A stretch of DNA of 64,000 bases from Flammeovirga sp. OC4 (lineage in GTDB: Bacteria; Bacteroidota; Bacteroidia; Cytophagales; Flammeovirgaceae). This document shows positions 34,365 through 44,297 of this stretch, piece by piece. The notes beneath the pieces were generated by a model, which saw only the letters and a list, made by a program, of their open reading frames with translations, was not told the origin of the DNA and did no database searches. A program made the position numbers and the translations under genes. Positions within the stretch are counted from its first letter, which is position 1. Each line of letters starts with the position of its first letter. Where the stretch lies: NCBI RefSeq assembly GCF_000812565.1, contig NZ_JTAM01000008.1, positions 1 to 64,000 of the forward strand. The letters run 5' to 3'.

Positions 34365-35711
34365 CTATTCTAAGATAATTTGTTTGCCCTCATAGAAATC
34401 AAGGATTTTACGAGAGAATATAAATTGGTATTTAGCTCTGTTTAGCTCTGCTTTCGCAATGTTTAAGTTGTTTTCGGCTACAACATAATCAGTTGTGTTT
34501 GCTGCACCAGAAACAAATCTTTTGTTGACGGATCTGAATTGTTCTTCTAGAGATTCTACTGATTTTTTAGAAGACATATATGTTTTTTGAGCACTTAGTG
34601 CATTGATATAAGCTTGCTCGATTTTCTGTCTAAGGTCATTTAGTTCTTGTTGTAGTTGAACCTCATTTTTCATTGTTGTGATTTTGGCCTTATTGACTTG
34701 AGTTTTAGTATCTCTTCTGTTGTAAATAGGGATGTTGAGTTGGACTGTTGCTGCCTGACTAAAGAAATTTTCAAATTGAGTGCCCAATGAACTATCTGTA
34801 GGGTCCAATGGATTTACATAATTTGATGCATATCTTGTATTTACGTTACCATTGAAATTAACAGTAGGATAGTAGGCTCCTTCTGCAATTTTCACCTGAT
34901 ATTGAGAAGCTGCAATATTGGCTTCAGCTTGTTTGATTTCAGGCATAATATTTTTTGATTCTTCAAAAACAGTGTTTGAATTGGATGAGAATTGTACTGT
35001 GGTATCAGGATCTTGAAATTGTGGAATATCAATTTCAAAAGGAGTAGAGAAGTCCAATTGCATAGACTGTTTTAGCGTTAGCAAAGCAATATTGTAAGCA
35101 TTTTCAGCTTCTGTTAATTGTCGCTCAGTATCGGCAAATTGAGACATTAAATCCAATAATTCAGAAAGAGGTGACGAGCCCGCATCCACCAACTTTTTAG
35201 TTCTTTCAACTTGCTCTTCTAATGTTTTCACTCTCTTTTTTGAGATATCAATATTCTCGTATTTATAAATAACATCCAGATAATTTTCGGTAACCTGAAT
35301 GATAATATCATTTTCTATCTTTTCTTTACCTAGTTCAGAACTTTCAATATTCTTTCTAGATTGTTTGATAGTGTTGTTAATACGAAATCCATTAAAAATA
35401 GGGACGCCAACTTGAGCTCCAATACTACCCGTATTGACATTTTGAATATCGTTTCGGTTGGTAATCGGGTCAGGATTTAAACCTCTATTATAACTATGAG
35501 AATAAAACCCTGTAACGTTAGGATATCTTTGAGAGCGAGCCTGCGCGTACTCTTCAGTACGTTCCAGTACATCGTAATTTTGGAGTTTTACGAAAAGGTT
35601 ATTTTCGATGGCATATTCAACACATTGCTGATAAGTCCATACCATGTCTTGAGAATAGGTTATGACACTATTTAAAAGAAAAAATAAAGTTAGAAGTTTA
35701 TGTTTGTACAT
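34365..35711 (-). CDS. TolC-family outer membrane protein
   Basis: This 448-residue outer-membrane efflux duct has a signal peptide (about 1-21, ending TYSQ). The two TolC halves are visible as long Gln/Asn/Ala-rich helices (about 105-230 and 320-440) with turn regions such as FSGAAN near the second hairpin tip. The WTYQQCVEYAIENN start is a typical TolC N-terminal helix of Bacteroidota. Unlike the TolC at 4431, no pump or adaptor gene is adjacent, so its partner is elsewhere and its substrate unknown. It is followed closely by the DUF2147 gene. Confidence 0.9.
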   Translation of the reverse strand: MYKHKLLTLFFLLNSVITYSQDMVWTYQQCVEYAIENNLFVKLQNYDVLERTEEYAQARSQRYPNVTGFYSHSYNRGLNPDPITNRNDIQNVNTGSIGAQVGVPIFNGFRINNTIKQSRKNIESSELGKEKIENDIIIQVTENYLDVIYKYENIDISKKRVKTLEEQVERTKKLVDAGSSPLSELLDLMSQFADTERQLTEAENAYNIALLTLKQSMQLDFSTPFEIDIPQFQDPDTTVQFSSNSNTVFEESKNIMPEIKQAEANIAASQYQVKIAEGAYYPTVNFNGNVNTRYASNYVNPLDPTDSSLGTQFENFFSQAATVQLNIPIYNRRDTKTQVNKAKITTMKNEVQLQQELNDLRQKIEQAYINALSAQKTYMSSKKSVESLEEQFRSVNKRFVSGAANTTDYVVAENNLNIAKAELNRAKYQFIFSRKILDFYEGKQIILE

Positions 35712-35770
35712 TGTAAAATTTGTCTTTAGAACAAATGAAGTGTGATGATTGTATTTTATCCAAAATATAA

Positions 35771-35800
35771 AAAGAAAAACTAACCTTTAATAGGTTAGTC
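35771..35800 (-). terminator. terminator overlapping the sdaAB stop codon
   Basis: ACTAACC (35779-35785) and GGTTAGT (35793-35799) form a 7-bp stem. On the minus strand it is followed by a T-rich tail. The stop codon at 35795-35797 lies inside the stem. Confidence 0.7.
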
Positions 35801-36472
35801 GTCTACATTTGGTAAAAAAGTGACTTTATGTACCCATTTAATACTTTCGAGGTATTGAAGGGTGATGTCTCTTGGACGTTCATCCATTTCTATAAACTGA
35901 GTAGCTTTTTGATTTTTGCCACTTCTTGAAACAGTCATCTCTGCAATGTTAACCTCTTCTTGAGAGAGTAACATAGAAATAAAAGAGATCGCTCCTTTTC
36001 TGTCATCGGCTGTTACGATCAAAGTAGGAGAGTTGGCACTAAAGTTAGAAGTGAACCCGTTCACCTCTCGAATTGAGATAATGCCACCACCTTTACTTAC
36101 ACCCACCAATTCTAATCTGTTTCCGTCTTTTTCAAGAATTAAACGGATGGTATTGGGGTGATGAGCAGAAGCGTTTCCTACAGGCTTAAAAGTATACTCA
36201 AGTTTTTCTTGTTCAGCTAGATCAAAAGCCTGCTTTATTCCAGGGTCATCAGTACTGAGTCCCATAAGTCCTGCAATGATAGCTTTGTCAGAACCGTGCC
36301 CTTCATAAGTTCGAGCAAATGAATTATAAAATACAATTTCGGCTTTATCAGGTGTGCCCCCGATCATTTTGTGACCCACTCTTCCTATTCTTACTACACC
36401 TGCAGTATGCGAACTCGATGGACCAATCATGACCGGTCCAATCATATCAAAAATGCTTGATTTATCTGCCAT
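35795..36472 (-). CDS. sdaAB: L-serine dehydratase, iron-sulfur-dependent, beta subunit
   Basis: This is the beta chain of the two-subunit Fe-S L-serine dehydratase that converts serine to pyruvate and ammonia. It shows the beta-domain signature IGPVMIGPSSSHTAGVVRIG near the start, then NSFARTYEGHGSDKA, and an ACT-like regulatory domain in the C-terminal third (about 150-225, with SPTLIVTADDRKGA). The Fe-S cysteines belong to the alpha chain, which is not encoded next to it or anywhere in this window. It must therefore work with a distant sdaAA gene. Length (225 residues) is normal for the beta chain. Confidence 0.92.
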   Translation of the reverse strand: MADKSSIFDMIGPVMIGPSSSHTAGVVRIGRVGHKMIGGTPDKAEIVFYNSFARTYEGHGSDKAIIAGLMGLSTDDPGIKQAFDLAEQEKLEYTFKPVGNASAHHPNTIRLILEKDGNRLELVGVSKGGGIISIREVNGFTSNFSANSPTLIVTADDRKGAISFISMLLSQEEVNIAEMTVSRSGKNQKATQFIEMDERPRDITLQYLESIKWVHKVTFLPNVDD

Positions 36473-36554
36473 AGTTTGGCTATTATTTAATTATATGGTT
36501 AAGTAATGTGACTATCTTTTGATAATCGGTTTTATATGTGATTTGTAAATATCA

Positions 36555-37721
36555 TTATTTCAAATCAAAAGTAAAGACATTTACAGTTGAAAATTTATAA
36601 TTACAAACCCAGGCTTGAATCGATTTTTTGCTTTCTAACAGTGTAATGCCAACTGGTCCTCCATGCGATGTAAGGCTATAAAGCCTCTTTTTAGTTTTTA
36701 AATCAAAGATTTCTAGTTTGTTATCTCCGTAAGAAGTGCAAAAAAGGAATTGCCCATTATTAGAGATAGCAATTGATCTTGGATCATCAAGCGTTTTTAT
36801 CTGAAATTTCTTCTGAAAAGTTTTTCGATCGTATGCTGAAATAATCTCCTTACTACTTTGAGAAATTAGTATTAATGAATCATTCTTTACAAAATGTCTT
36901 GGAGAGATGACATCTTGAATTGTGGTTTTCAGTTCGAATGTCTTTAAATCAAAAATTTGGAGGTTGTGTGATGCCATATTTCCGAGCCATAGTGTCGAAT
37001 TTTTCTGATCAACGACTAACCCTCGAGGTGTCACTTTTGTTGGAATATGTTTTAAGGTTTTCCAGTGAGATGGATTTTGTGCATTATATTCGATGATACT
37101 TAATGAATTGTCATGCCAATTACTTACAATTACTCTGTTGTTGATGGAGTCATTTACCAAAAATTTGGGAGTGGTTTCTGTATCAAAAAACGGAAGTTTA
37201 ATTGTATTAATTTGATCATTTTCAACTATCGTAGCACTTTTATAGTTTTTCGATTCATTATTGTTTTCTTTTAGATTCCATACAATTACACCATCAGCAT
37301 TATGCAAGCTTATCCATAAGTATTGATCATTATGAGTAAGTAGGCCTTCTACGGGTTTTTCTTGAATGGATTTTACCCATTTTCTTGTTTTATAATCAAA
37401 TCCCATCCCTGCTGAAGGTTTAAAATTGAGGGTTCTGATTCTCTTTTTGGTTTTAGTATCAATTTCTATGACAGATAGGGCCTCAAGGCATAGTACATAA
37501 ACTTTAGAGTTGTCTTGAGTGTGGATTAGTGATTTAGGAGCTAGGTCTACAGGGAATCTCGTAGAGGATATCAATTCAAGAGAATCGTATTGATAGGTCT
37601 CATGACTGACTAATAGGGAAGGTGTGCCTTCGGTATCTTTATTAAGAAAAATAAAATATCCACTCACAAAAATAATGAGAGTGGATATGACTATGCTATA
37701 TTTATTTATTTTCAATTTCAT
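36555..37721 (-). CDS. membrane-anchored or secreted beta-propeller protein (YncE-like)
   Basis: This 388-residue protein begins with one hydrophobic segment (about 9-27), which may be a signal anchor or signal peptide, so the rest lies outside the inner membrane. The mature part is a run of roughly 45-residue blade repeats with turns such as SRDGKY-like NGQFL and TPRGLVVD, the pattern of a seven-bladed YncE/NHL-type propeller. The final blade has the PVGITLLESK strand. These fold into a disc that binds proteins or ligands. Enzyme residues are not apparent. It stands alone between nif3 and sdaAB on the minus strand. Confidence 0.72.
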   Translation of the reverse strand: MKLKINKYSIVISTLIIFVSGYFIFLNKDTEGTPSLLVSHETYQYDSLELISSTRFPVDLAPKSLIHTQDNSKVYVLCLEALSVIEIDTKTKKRIRTLNFKPSAGMGFDYKTRKWVKSIQEKPVEGLLTHNDQYLWISLHNADGVIVWNLKENNNESKNYKSATIVENDQINTIKLPFFDTETTPKFLVNDSINNRVIVSNWHDNSLSIIEYNAQNPSHWKTLKHIPTKVTPRGLVVDQKNSTLWLGNMASHNLQIFDLKTFELKTTIQDVISPRHFVKNDSLILISQSSKEIISAYDRKTFQKKFQIKTLDDPRSIAISNNGQFLFCTSYGDNKLEIFDLKTKKRLYSLTSHGGPVGITLLESKKSIQAWVCNYKFSTVNVFTFDLK

Positions 37722-37768
37722 CCGGGTATTAGCCTGAAATTAATGCATCATTATTTGATTCTTGCTTT

Positions 37769-38866
37769 CTATACAAAGCAGTTAACAGGATTGGTGTTGA
37801 TTTCTGTTTTCATGAATGATATAGACGGGAAGTTATCACTTAAATGATCTACTAGTAAATCAGATGTAAATTGTTCACTTTCATAATGTCCAATATCAGC
37901 AATCACGATTTTTCCTTCAGCATCAAAAAACTCATGGTATTTAAAGTCGCCTGAAACAAAGAAATCAGCATTTACACCTATGGCATTTCTTAAAAGGAAA
38001 CTTCCTGCACCACCGCATAATGCTACTTTGGTTACCATTTTATTTCGTAATGGTGTGTGTTTGATCACTCCGGCTTTAAATACTACTTTTAACTTCTTTA
38101 ATAATTCCATTTCAGAAATCGGAGAAGGTAATGTACCATACATTCCAGATCCAATTTCTTTTGAAGTAGACTCTAAAGTTTGTAATTGATAGACCACTTC
38201 TTCATAAGGATGAGCAGCTTGTAGTGCTGATAATACTTTGCCTTTTAGATGAGAAGGGAATTGTACTTCGATTTTAATTTCTTTTACAGATTCTGGTTTA
38301 CCCTTAAAGCCAATTGCAGGATTAGCATTATCGTTAGGTGTAAATGAGCCTTTTCCTTCAATTTGGAAATTACACCCATCATAATTTCCAATTTTTCCGG
38401 CACCTGCCACTGCTAATGCATTTTGAACTTTATCAATATCTGCAACTGGTACATAAGTACTTAAGAATAATTGGTTGTTTTTGATAGGACTTAAGATTTT
38501 TACATTTTCTAAACCAATAAGATCCGCTATTTTTTTATTTACACCATGGATCATATTGTCAAGGTTGGTGTGAATCGCAAAAATGCAAATATCGTTTTTG
38601 ATGGCCTTGATGACAGTTCTCTCAACGTAATCTTTGCCATTTAATCTTTTTAATCCTTTGAAAACAATAGGGTGGTGAGCTACAATAAGGTTACAACCTT
38701 TTTGTATTGCTTCTTCTACTATATCTTCTGTACAATCTAAAGTCACTAAAACGTTTTGTACTTCTTCTTGACCACTTCCTGTAATTAATCCAGCATTATC
38801 ATAACTTTCTTGGTATTGTGCTGGTGCTAATTCTTCTAATATTTTTATTACTTCTTTGACTTTCAT
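37769..38866 (-). CDS. Nif3-like dinuclear metal-centre protein
   Basis: This is a 365-residue protein of the NIF3/YbgI family. The metal-binding motifs are present: VAHHPIVFKGL near residues 62-72 and the C-terminal DIGHYESEQF. The long form has an inserted PII/CutA-like domain (about 130-235) between the two Nif3 halves, which explains the length over 250. Known members form a hexameric ring with a dimetal site. The biochemical role is not settled; GTP cyclohydrolase-like and chaperone roles have been proposed. In many Bacteroidota it lies next to the C4 zinc-ribbon gene, but here the two are about 17 kb apart. Confidence 0.92.
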   Translation of the reverse strand: MKVKEVIKILEELAPAQYQESYDNAGLITGSGQEEVQNVLVTLDCTEDIVEEAIQKGCNLIVAHHPIVFKGLKRLNGKDYVERTVIKAIKNDICIFAIHTNLDNMIHGVNKKIADLIGLENVKILSPIKNNQLFLSTYVPVADIDKVQNALAVAGAGKIGNYDGCNFQIEGKGSFTPNDNANPAIGFKGKPESVKEIKIEVQFPSHLKGKVLSALQAAHPYEEVVYQLQTLESTSKEIGSGMYGTLPSPISEMELLKKLKVVFKAGVIKHTPLRNKMVTKVALCGGAGSFLLRNAIGVNADFFVSGDFKYHEFFDAEGKIVIADIGHYESEQFTSDLLVDHLSDNFPSISFMKTEINTNPVNCFV

Positions 38867-38883
38867 ACTCTTTTAGAAAAATG

Positions 38884-38910
38884 AAGCTCGAATCGGTAAG
38901 AAACGAGCTT
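38884..38910 (-). terminator. terminator of the universal stress gene, within the nif3 leader
   Basis: AAGCTCG (38884-38890) and CGAGCTT (38904-38910) form a 7-bp stem. On the minus strand the stem is followed by C and then T5. It lies 18 bases before the nif3 start. A TACATTTG match on the minus strand at 38931-38938 would start nif3 transcription upstream of it. Confidence 0.55.
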
Positions 38911-38945
38911 ATACTATTTTATATTTAGACAAATGTAATAAAAAA

Positions 38946-39821
38946 CTATTTTGTCTTTAACTTTTTATTGAAAGTTAAAACAGGTCTGATGGCATGATTG
39001 GCGACCTCCTCCGCAATACTACCATAAAGAATATGTTGTAAACCTGTTCTACCATGTGTTATCAATGAGATCATATCTGCTTCAATAAACTGAGCAAAAC
39101 CTCTTATGCCTTCTTCTTCTGAAAAATCATTGAAGGTATGCACTTCGTAGTTTTTAAATTCATGCTCTTTAGCAAATTCCTCCAATTGTGTAATAGAGAA
39201 AGGCGTTGCTTCAAAGTTACTTGGAGTGATTACCTTGACAAGATGAATTTCAGAGTCAAATATATCTTGGAAATGCTTTAATGAAGCGATGACATTATCA
39301 TTGATTTTATGGAAATCGGATGCAAAAACTATTTTCTTAGGCCCAAAGTTTTTCTCTTCCCTTTTTACTGTAAGTACAGGAACTTTGGCGTGACGTATTA
39401 TTTTTTCAGTATTAGACCCAATTAACACTTCATCAATACCACTAACTCCTTGAGAGCCAATAATGATCAAGTCTGTTTCATCTTTCACTACAAAATCAGC
39501 TAAGTGTCTTTGCAAAGAATCAAACTCAATGTGTTTTTGGATTACTACACCAGGATTTTCTTCAACGATCTTATCTACTTTTGTGTTGACAATTTCAGAG
39601 AGTTTTCTAGTGTAATGTGTGTAAACCTCAGGGTCTTCCATACCAATATCACCTGCTCCAAAGACCGACAAACTATCATAATGATTGATAGTCGGGACAT
39701 CAATGACATGCAATAATGAAATAGCTGCATTGCACTTTTTTGCAATTTGAATCGCAACATTTAAAGCATTTGTAGCTTCCGGAGAAAAGTCCGTAGGGAC
39801 TAATATATTTTTGATTTCCAT
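38946..39821 (-). CDS. tandem universal stress protein
   Basis: This 291-residue cytoplasmic protein contains two UspA domains in tandem (about 1-145 and 155-290). The first has the complete ATP-binding pattern IIGSQGVSGIDEVLIGSNTEKII. The second is more divergent and keeps only parts of the loop (LITHGRTGLQH, YGSIAEEVANH). Such proteins bind ATP or AMP and are made under starvation or oxygen stress. The precise role is unknown. The gene is monocistronic, with a hairpin terminator shortly after its stop codon. Confidence 0.9.
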   Translation of the reverse strand: MEIKNILVPTDFSPEATNALNVAIQIAKKCNAAISLLHVIDVPTINHYDSLSVFGAGDIGMEDPEVYTHYTRKLSEIVNTKVDKIVEENPGVVIQKHIEFDSLQRHLADFVVKDETDLIIIGSQGVSGIDEVLIGSNTEKIIRHAKVPVLTVKREEKNFGPKKIVFASDFHKINDNVIASLKHFQDIFDSEIHLVKVITPSNFEATPFSITQLEEFAKEHEFKNYEVHTFNDFSEEEGIRGFAQFIEADMISLITHGRTGLQHILYGSIAEEVANHAIRPVLTFNKKLKTK

Positions 39822-39924
39822 GATCTTTATGTTTATATCTTAATCAGTACATGAATATACAAACAAAGTGAAAGTTAAACATTGATGAAAATCAATATAA
39901 ACGTAAATAATACAATAATTATTG

Positions 39925-41124
39925 TTATTGATTTAGTACAGTTGTCATATCACCAAATGCTTCTACTAACATTGAGACTGCGGCATCTGAATGACTTTCT
40001 CCATCAATCAATTTATACGTGGAAGTATTGTTATTTTGTTGAAGTAGACTGTGAGTTTCTTCACTTGTAACAGGTGGGATGATTTCATCATTTGGAGAAT
40101 GATACAAATAAAAGGGGGAGTTGGATGAGATTGTATGTACAGAATTTTCCATTAAATGCTGATACATCGGATGGGATGTATCTTTATTATTCATACTCGT
40201 AAGAAAATCTTCATGAAAGAGCTCACTTAACTTCATGGGTAGTAAAGTATTTAATTCAGAAGTTGAATAACTACCATTAAGTAGTTGGTCAATATTAGTG
40301 ATATTTTCATGAAAAATAGGGTAAGTATTAAGATCCCAACCGTAATGAGTGTAATAGGTTTGTGTAATTAAAGCTAAAAACGAAGGAGAATCATAACTCT
40401 CTTGTTGCAACACTTCTTCCATTACTCTTAATAAATTATAGCCTCCAGCTCCAGAAAGAATGGCTAAAACTTCAAGGTCTGGGTTGTTTTTTTCAATGTA
40501 TTCCGTTGCAGCCAACGAAGAGTAACCACCTTGAGAGTACCCTGTAATGAAAGCTCTCTGTGTAGTGGTAATATTTAACTCTGATGCTAATTCTTGAGCA
40601 GCTTTTAATAAATCATTGGTTTGTTCGCCCGTTTTGTCTTTGATAAAATAATATTGAGGATAATCTGCTGTAGATCCAAAACCTACTAAATCAGGCACCA
40701 CAATGGCAAAACCTAAAGCTGCACCAATTTCATAAGAAGGTAGAGTGGAAACCGAAGGAGCTTCACTATCAGCAAGTATAGTACCACGACTAAGGATTAC
40801 CCAGTCGATCTGATCTTCTACCGTTGGGAAAGCAACTACGCCAGATGCTATTATTGTTTTGCCATCTTTGTCAGTGGTATTATACTGTACATTATAACTT
40901 GTAAATCCACTTTGTATTAAAGGAGCTACTTCACCTAATCCACCTAAAAGTGCTAATACATTGATTTCAGATTCTGTAAAACTACTCTTTTCTTCATGTG
41001 AAACTAAAGTCTTATTGACTTGCGTAATTTCTTCACCATCATCCGATGTTGAACAGGCAAATGAGACAAATAATAAGACGAAGTAGAGAGCGTATTTCTT
41101 TAAAAAAAATAAGTTAGAGGTCAT
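39925..41124 (-). CDS. alpha/beta-hydrolase lipoprotein
   Basis: This 399-residue lipoprotein hydrolase has a signal peptide ending in lipobox FACS at about residue 24. The mature part is an alpha/beta-hydrolase: a VPDLVGFG strand, the nucleophile elbow GYSQGGYSS near residue 190-200, an acid in SPNDEIIPP and a late His in GESHSDAA. It resembles secretory lipase/acyltransferase-type hydrolases, but the substrate cannot be given. I start at ATG 41124 because the lipoprotein signal begins there; an upstream in-frame start at 41172 adds 16 residues. It is followed by an EamA transporter gene upstream in the same direction, 60 bases away. Confidence 0.85.
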   Translation of the reverse strand: MTSNLFFLKKYALYFVLLFVSFACSTSDDGEEITQVNKTLVSHEEKSSFTESEINVLALLGGLGEVAPLIQSGFTSYNVQYNTTDKDGKTIIASGVVAFPTVEDQIDWVILSRGTILADSEAPSVSTLPSYEIGAALGFAIVVPDLVGFGSTADYPQYYFIKDKTGEQTNDLLKAAQELASELNITTTQRAFITGYSQGGYSSLAATEYIEKNNPDLEVLAILSGAGGYNLLRVMEEVLQQESYDSPSFLALITQTYYTHYGWDLNTYPIFHENITNIDQLLNGSYSTSELNTLLPMKLSELFHEDFLTSMNNKDTSHPMYQHLMENSVHTISSNSPFYLYHSPNDEIIPPVTSEETHSLLQQNNNTSTYKLIDGESHSDAAVSMLVEAFGDMTTVLNQ

Positions 41125-41184
41125 GTTTTTAATTGTTTTTTTTAAGTTAAAAGTAAGACCTCTAAAACACAAGAATTGTTTTCA

Positions 41185-42096
41185 TTAATTCTGAATAACT
41201 TCTTCGTGTAATTTTTTTCTATTGGAAGATCTTCTGTTATAGTTTTGCTTTAAGAAAGGATAGGAGAGCACAGATAGTAAAATAATTCCCGCTCCTACAT
41301 AAAACCCTGGCGTCATAGTTTCTTCCTCTCCAAAGAAAATTAAAGCTAGAATAATACCATAAATAGGTTCTAAATTTACCGTTAAGTTTACTTGGAAGGC
41401 ACTTAAACTTTTTTGAATTTCAACGCAAACTGCATAAGCAATTGTAGTGCAAATTACAGCTAATACAAATAAATAAATGATATCAAGGGTTGAAGGAATT
41501 GCTAGAAGTGTCTCGCTTTCAGAAAGAAATGGAAGACAAATAAAAGCAGTGACACAACCTCCAATCATTTCGTAAAGTGTTATTTTAGGAGAGGAGATAG
41601 TCTTCACATAATTACCATTTAAAACGCTAAAAAGTGACCCCACAAATGCGGCACAAAGCGATAAAGTGAGCCCTAAAGCATGATCAAATTCAAATTGGAA
41701 AATGATGTAAAGACCTACTATTACAAAAAGGCCAAGTACAACTTCATAAGGCTTAATACTTGATTTCGTTAGCAAAGGTTCTAATAGTGAGGTGAATAGG
41801 GCTGTAGTAGCAATACCTGCTAGGCAAACACTTACTTTGGAAATTTTAGCAGAGGCAAAAAATAGGATCCAATGTGAGGCTACCAAGCCACCCGTTAATA
41901 ATAGTTTTGTCGCTTCTTTCCAATTCACTTTCAATTCCCAACCTTTAAATTTCATGAAAATCCACATTGAAACTGCAGCAATGAGTGTTCTATAAAATAC
42001 CAATTGGAAGGAATCTAATTCAATCAATACCCCAAGGATTGCCGTAAATCCCCAGACAAAAACAATGATATGAAGTTTAAGTTGTTCGTTGAACAT
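41185..42096 (-). CDS. EamA/DMT-family transporter
   Basis: This 303-residue inner-membrane protein has ten predicted helices arranged as two EamA repeats (about 5-140 and 155-285), the pattern of the drug/metabolite transporter superfamily. The gating glycine/proline positions are visible in the second repeat, and the VNLTVNLEPIYGIILALIFFGEE segment is the recognisable C-terminal signature (positions of the repeat 2 helices). The last 20 residues are basic and cytoplasmic. Substrate cannot be inferred; members export amino acids, nucleosides or drugs. It lies 60 bases upstream of the lipoprotein hydrolase on the minus strand and could share its message. Confidence 0.88.
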   Translation of the reverse strand: MFNEQLKLHIIVFVWGFTAILGVLIELDSFQLVFYRTLIAAVSMWIFMKFKGWELKVNWKEATKLLLTGGLVASHWILFFASAKISKVSVCLAGIATTALFTSLLEPLLTKSSIKPYEVVLGLFVIVGLYIIFQFEFDHALGLTLSLCAAFVGSLFSVLNGNYVKTISSPKITLYEMIGGCVTAFICLPFLSESETLLAIPSTLDIIYLFVLAVICTTIAYAVCVEIQKSLSAFQVNLTVNLEPIYGIILALIFFGEEETMTPGFYVGAGIILLSVLSYPFLKQNYNRRSSNRKKLHEEVIQN

Positions 42097-42295
42097 TATT
42101 TATGGAAGTATAGGTGGTGTTAAATAATTGTGCGGCAAAGGTATAAAAAGGAAGTAGAATTAACTAATTCAATCAAAGTATAAGAACTAATAAAGTTTAC
42201 TGAACTATAAAGTCTTTGAAAATCAGTAAGTCTAGGTTATTAATGTATGAGAAAAATTGAAAGGCTAATTCTACTTAAAACTGTATTCAGTAGCT

Positions 42296-44131
42296 TTATT
42301 TTTTGATAAACTTCTTTGTGAAAATAGCCTCATCTGCTTTTACATTAAGAATATAAGTCGCAGGGAGTAAATGTCTTATATCAATGGTAGATTGATGGTT
42401 TTCATTATTTTTTCTTTGTGTGAAAGATAAAACATTCTGCCCCTTTAATGTGAAGATTTCAATTTCGATATCACCCAAGAAATCATTTTCGATATTTAAT
42501 TCTATTAGATCAGAAGCGGGATTAGGGAATAAATTAATAGTCGAGGTGTTAGTTTGAAGGATGTCATTTGAGGCAATAATTCCATCTTTCACGCCATAAA
42601 CGACATAACATCTTCCAATAAATAGAGGTTTACTTTGGTCACTCATAGCCCCTTGCACAATATCATTTACACCATCTCCATTGAAATCATCAAGAAATGT
42701 AATTCCTGCGGTATGATGAGTATCACTGTCACTATTTTCTATTCTGAAAGCCCTGTTTCCATCTATATTTGCTTCAGTAGGGTGACTACCAAAATCAACT
42801 ATTTTTGGATAGTGATATTTAGAACTGGAGCCATAAATTATAAAAGTTGATCCCTTATGGTCAGTCAATAAAATATCTTCATAACCATCGTCATTTATAT
42901 CTCCTCTGCTATTAGAAAAAAGAGGGCTGAATTGACTATCGGTTGTAATTTCAAAACCTTGAACTCTTTTTATATCTTTTAAATCAATTTGACTTTCCCC
43001 AATTGATTTATGGCCATAGAGGACTATAGATTTCCTCTCACGCCAGAAGCCCGTGACCACTTTAAAGGGAAATGTAATTCCAAAATCATCATAACCATCC
43101 TTGTCAATATCTCCAATTTTACTGAAATTAAAATTGATATACTCAAGGTTGTCGCCATATTTTATATTTAGAAAGGTAGCCTCTTTTTTATCTATTAAGT
43201 CAGCAATATCGTATTTGCCTGCTGTCCAATTTTCTTTGCCGAATATTAATAATGCGATATATCCATCAAGCCCATCATTATTTTCATCATTTAATTCTTT
43301 TATTAAGCATACAAAATCATCAAAAACGTCTCCATTTATATCACCAAGAACTTTAAGGTTGTCAACAGACCTGTTATCTCGTTTATTATGGAATTCAACC
43401 TTGTCTTCAATGTCACTGATATGCTTTTGACTATCTGGAAAGTTTTCTTTACCAAAGATAATATAACTTCTATCATCAGTTCTATTGGTTACTTCATTTG
43501 GACAAATACTCGATGAACCACGTGTGTTTTCTGTAACTATAATATCATCAAATCCATCATTATTAATATCCTTGATGATTTCTGCATGATTTGCAAACCT
43601 AGTAATTGAAATGTCATTGTAGTCTTCTTCATCAGCCAAAATGGTTTTGAATTGTAAGTCAATATCATCTCTTGTAATCACTTCTGGCACATAGGGTCCA
43701 CCGTATAAAATGTTTAGGACACCATTGCAGTTATTGTCCCACTTATCTGAGATGACAATATCATCATAACCGTCGTTATTAATGTCGCCACCACCATATA
43801 TTTTATTGAAATTAAAGTAGTTAGTGTTTCGGAATCTTGAAAAATGATCATTATTGACATTGGAGGGGTAATCGGCTTTTCCAAGAACGAGATAGTAACT
43901 TTCATGAGAATTATAATTATGAACTGCATAGTCACTAAAACCATCTCCATTAATATCACCGAGGTTGATTACAGTGTCACCTGACCTTGTTTCACTGAAT
44001 AAAAAAGTGGTAGAGTGCAATTCATTAACATCACTAGATTGAGGGAAAGGTAATGTTTGTGCATCAAGATGAAAGGATAATCCTGAAATGCTGATTAAGG
44101 TAATTATTAACCTAAAGTATAGTTTGCTCAT
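42296..44131 (-). CDS. FG-GAP/integrin-like secreted protein with T9SS type A sorting signal
   Basis: This is a 611-residue exported protein with a signal peptide (about 1-24, ending DAQ). At least seven Asp-rich calcium-type loops of the form DxNxDGxxD recur about every 65 residues (for example GDINGDGFSDY, GGDINNDGYDDI, GDIDKDGYDDF). This is the FG-GAP/VCBS pattern of an integrin-alpha-like beta-propeller. The final 80 residues have the type A T9SS signal with FPNPASD and a LPATYILNVK-like stretch. It would be exported by the type IX system and fixed on the cell surface or released. It may bind calcium and carbohydrate or protein. No enzyme domain is seen. Confidence 0.88.
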   Translation of the reverse strand: MSKLYFRLIITLISISGLSFHLDAQTLPFPQSSDVNELHSTTFLFSETRSGDTVINLGDINGDGFSDYAVHNYNSHESYYLVLGKADYPSNVNNDHFSRFRNTNYFNFNKIYGGGDINNDGYDDIVISDKWDNNCNGVLNILYGGPYVPEVITRDDIDLQFKTILADEEDYNDISITRFANHAEIIKDINNDGFDDIIVTENTRGSSSICPNEVTNRTDDRSYIIFGKENFPDSQKHISDIEDKVEFHNKRDNRSVDNLKVLGDINGDVFDDFVCLIKELNDENNDGLDGYIALLIFGKENWTAGKYDIADLIDKKEATFLNIKYGDNLEYINFNFSKIGDIDKDGYDDFGITFPFKVVTGFWRERKSIVLYGHKSIGESQIDLKDIKRVQGFEITTDSQFSPLFSNSRGDINDDGYEDILLTDHKGSTFIIYGSSSKYHYPKIVDFGSHPTEANIDGNRAFRIENSDSDTHHTAGITFLDDFNGDGVNDIVQGAMSDQSKPLFIGRCYVVYGVKDGIIASNDILQTNTSTINLFPNPASDLIELNIENDFLGDIEIEIFTLKGQNVLSFTQRKNNENHQSTIDIRHLLPATYILNVKADEAIFTKKFIKK

Positions 44132-44297
44132 TTTGTGTATGAAATATTTATTGGAAAAAAATGAGAGTTTACTTTTGGGTTAGTGTTTAGCTTGAAATTG
44201 GATTGTAATATAGCTAGTATTTATAATTTATTTCACCATCAACCCAATTATATTTTAGATTGATAGTGAAATTGAAAGTTAATTTAGGAGTGGAAAT

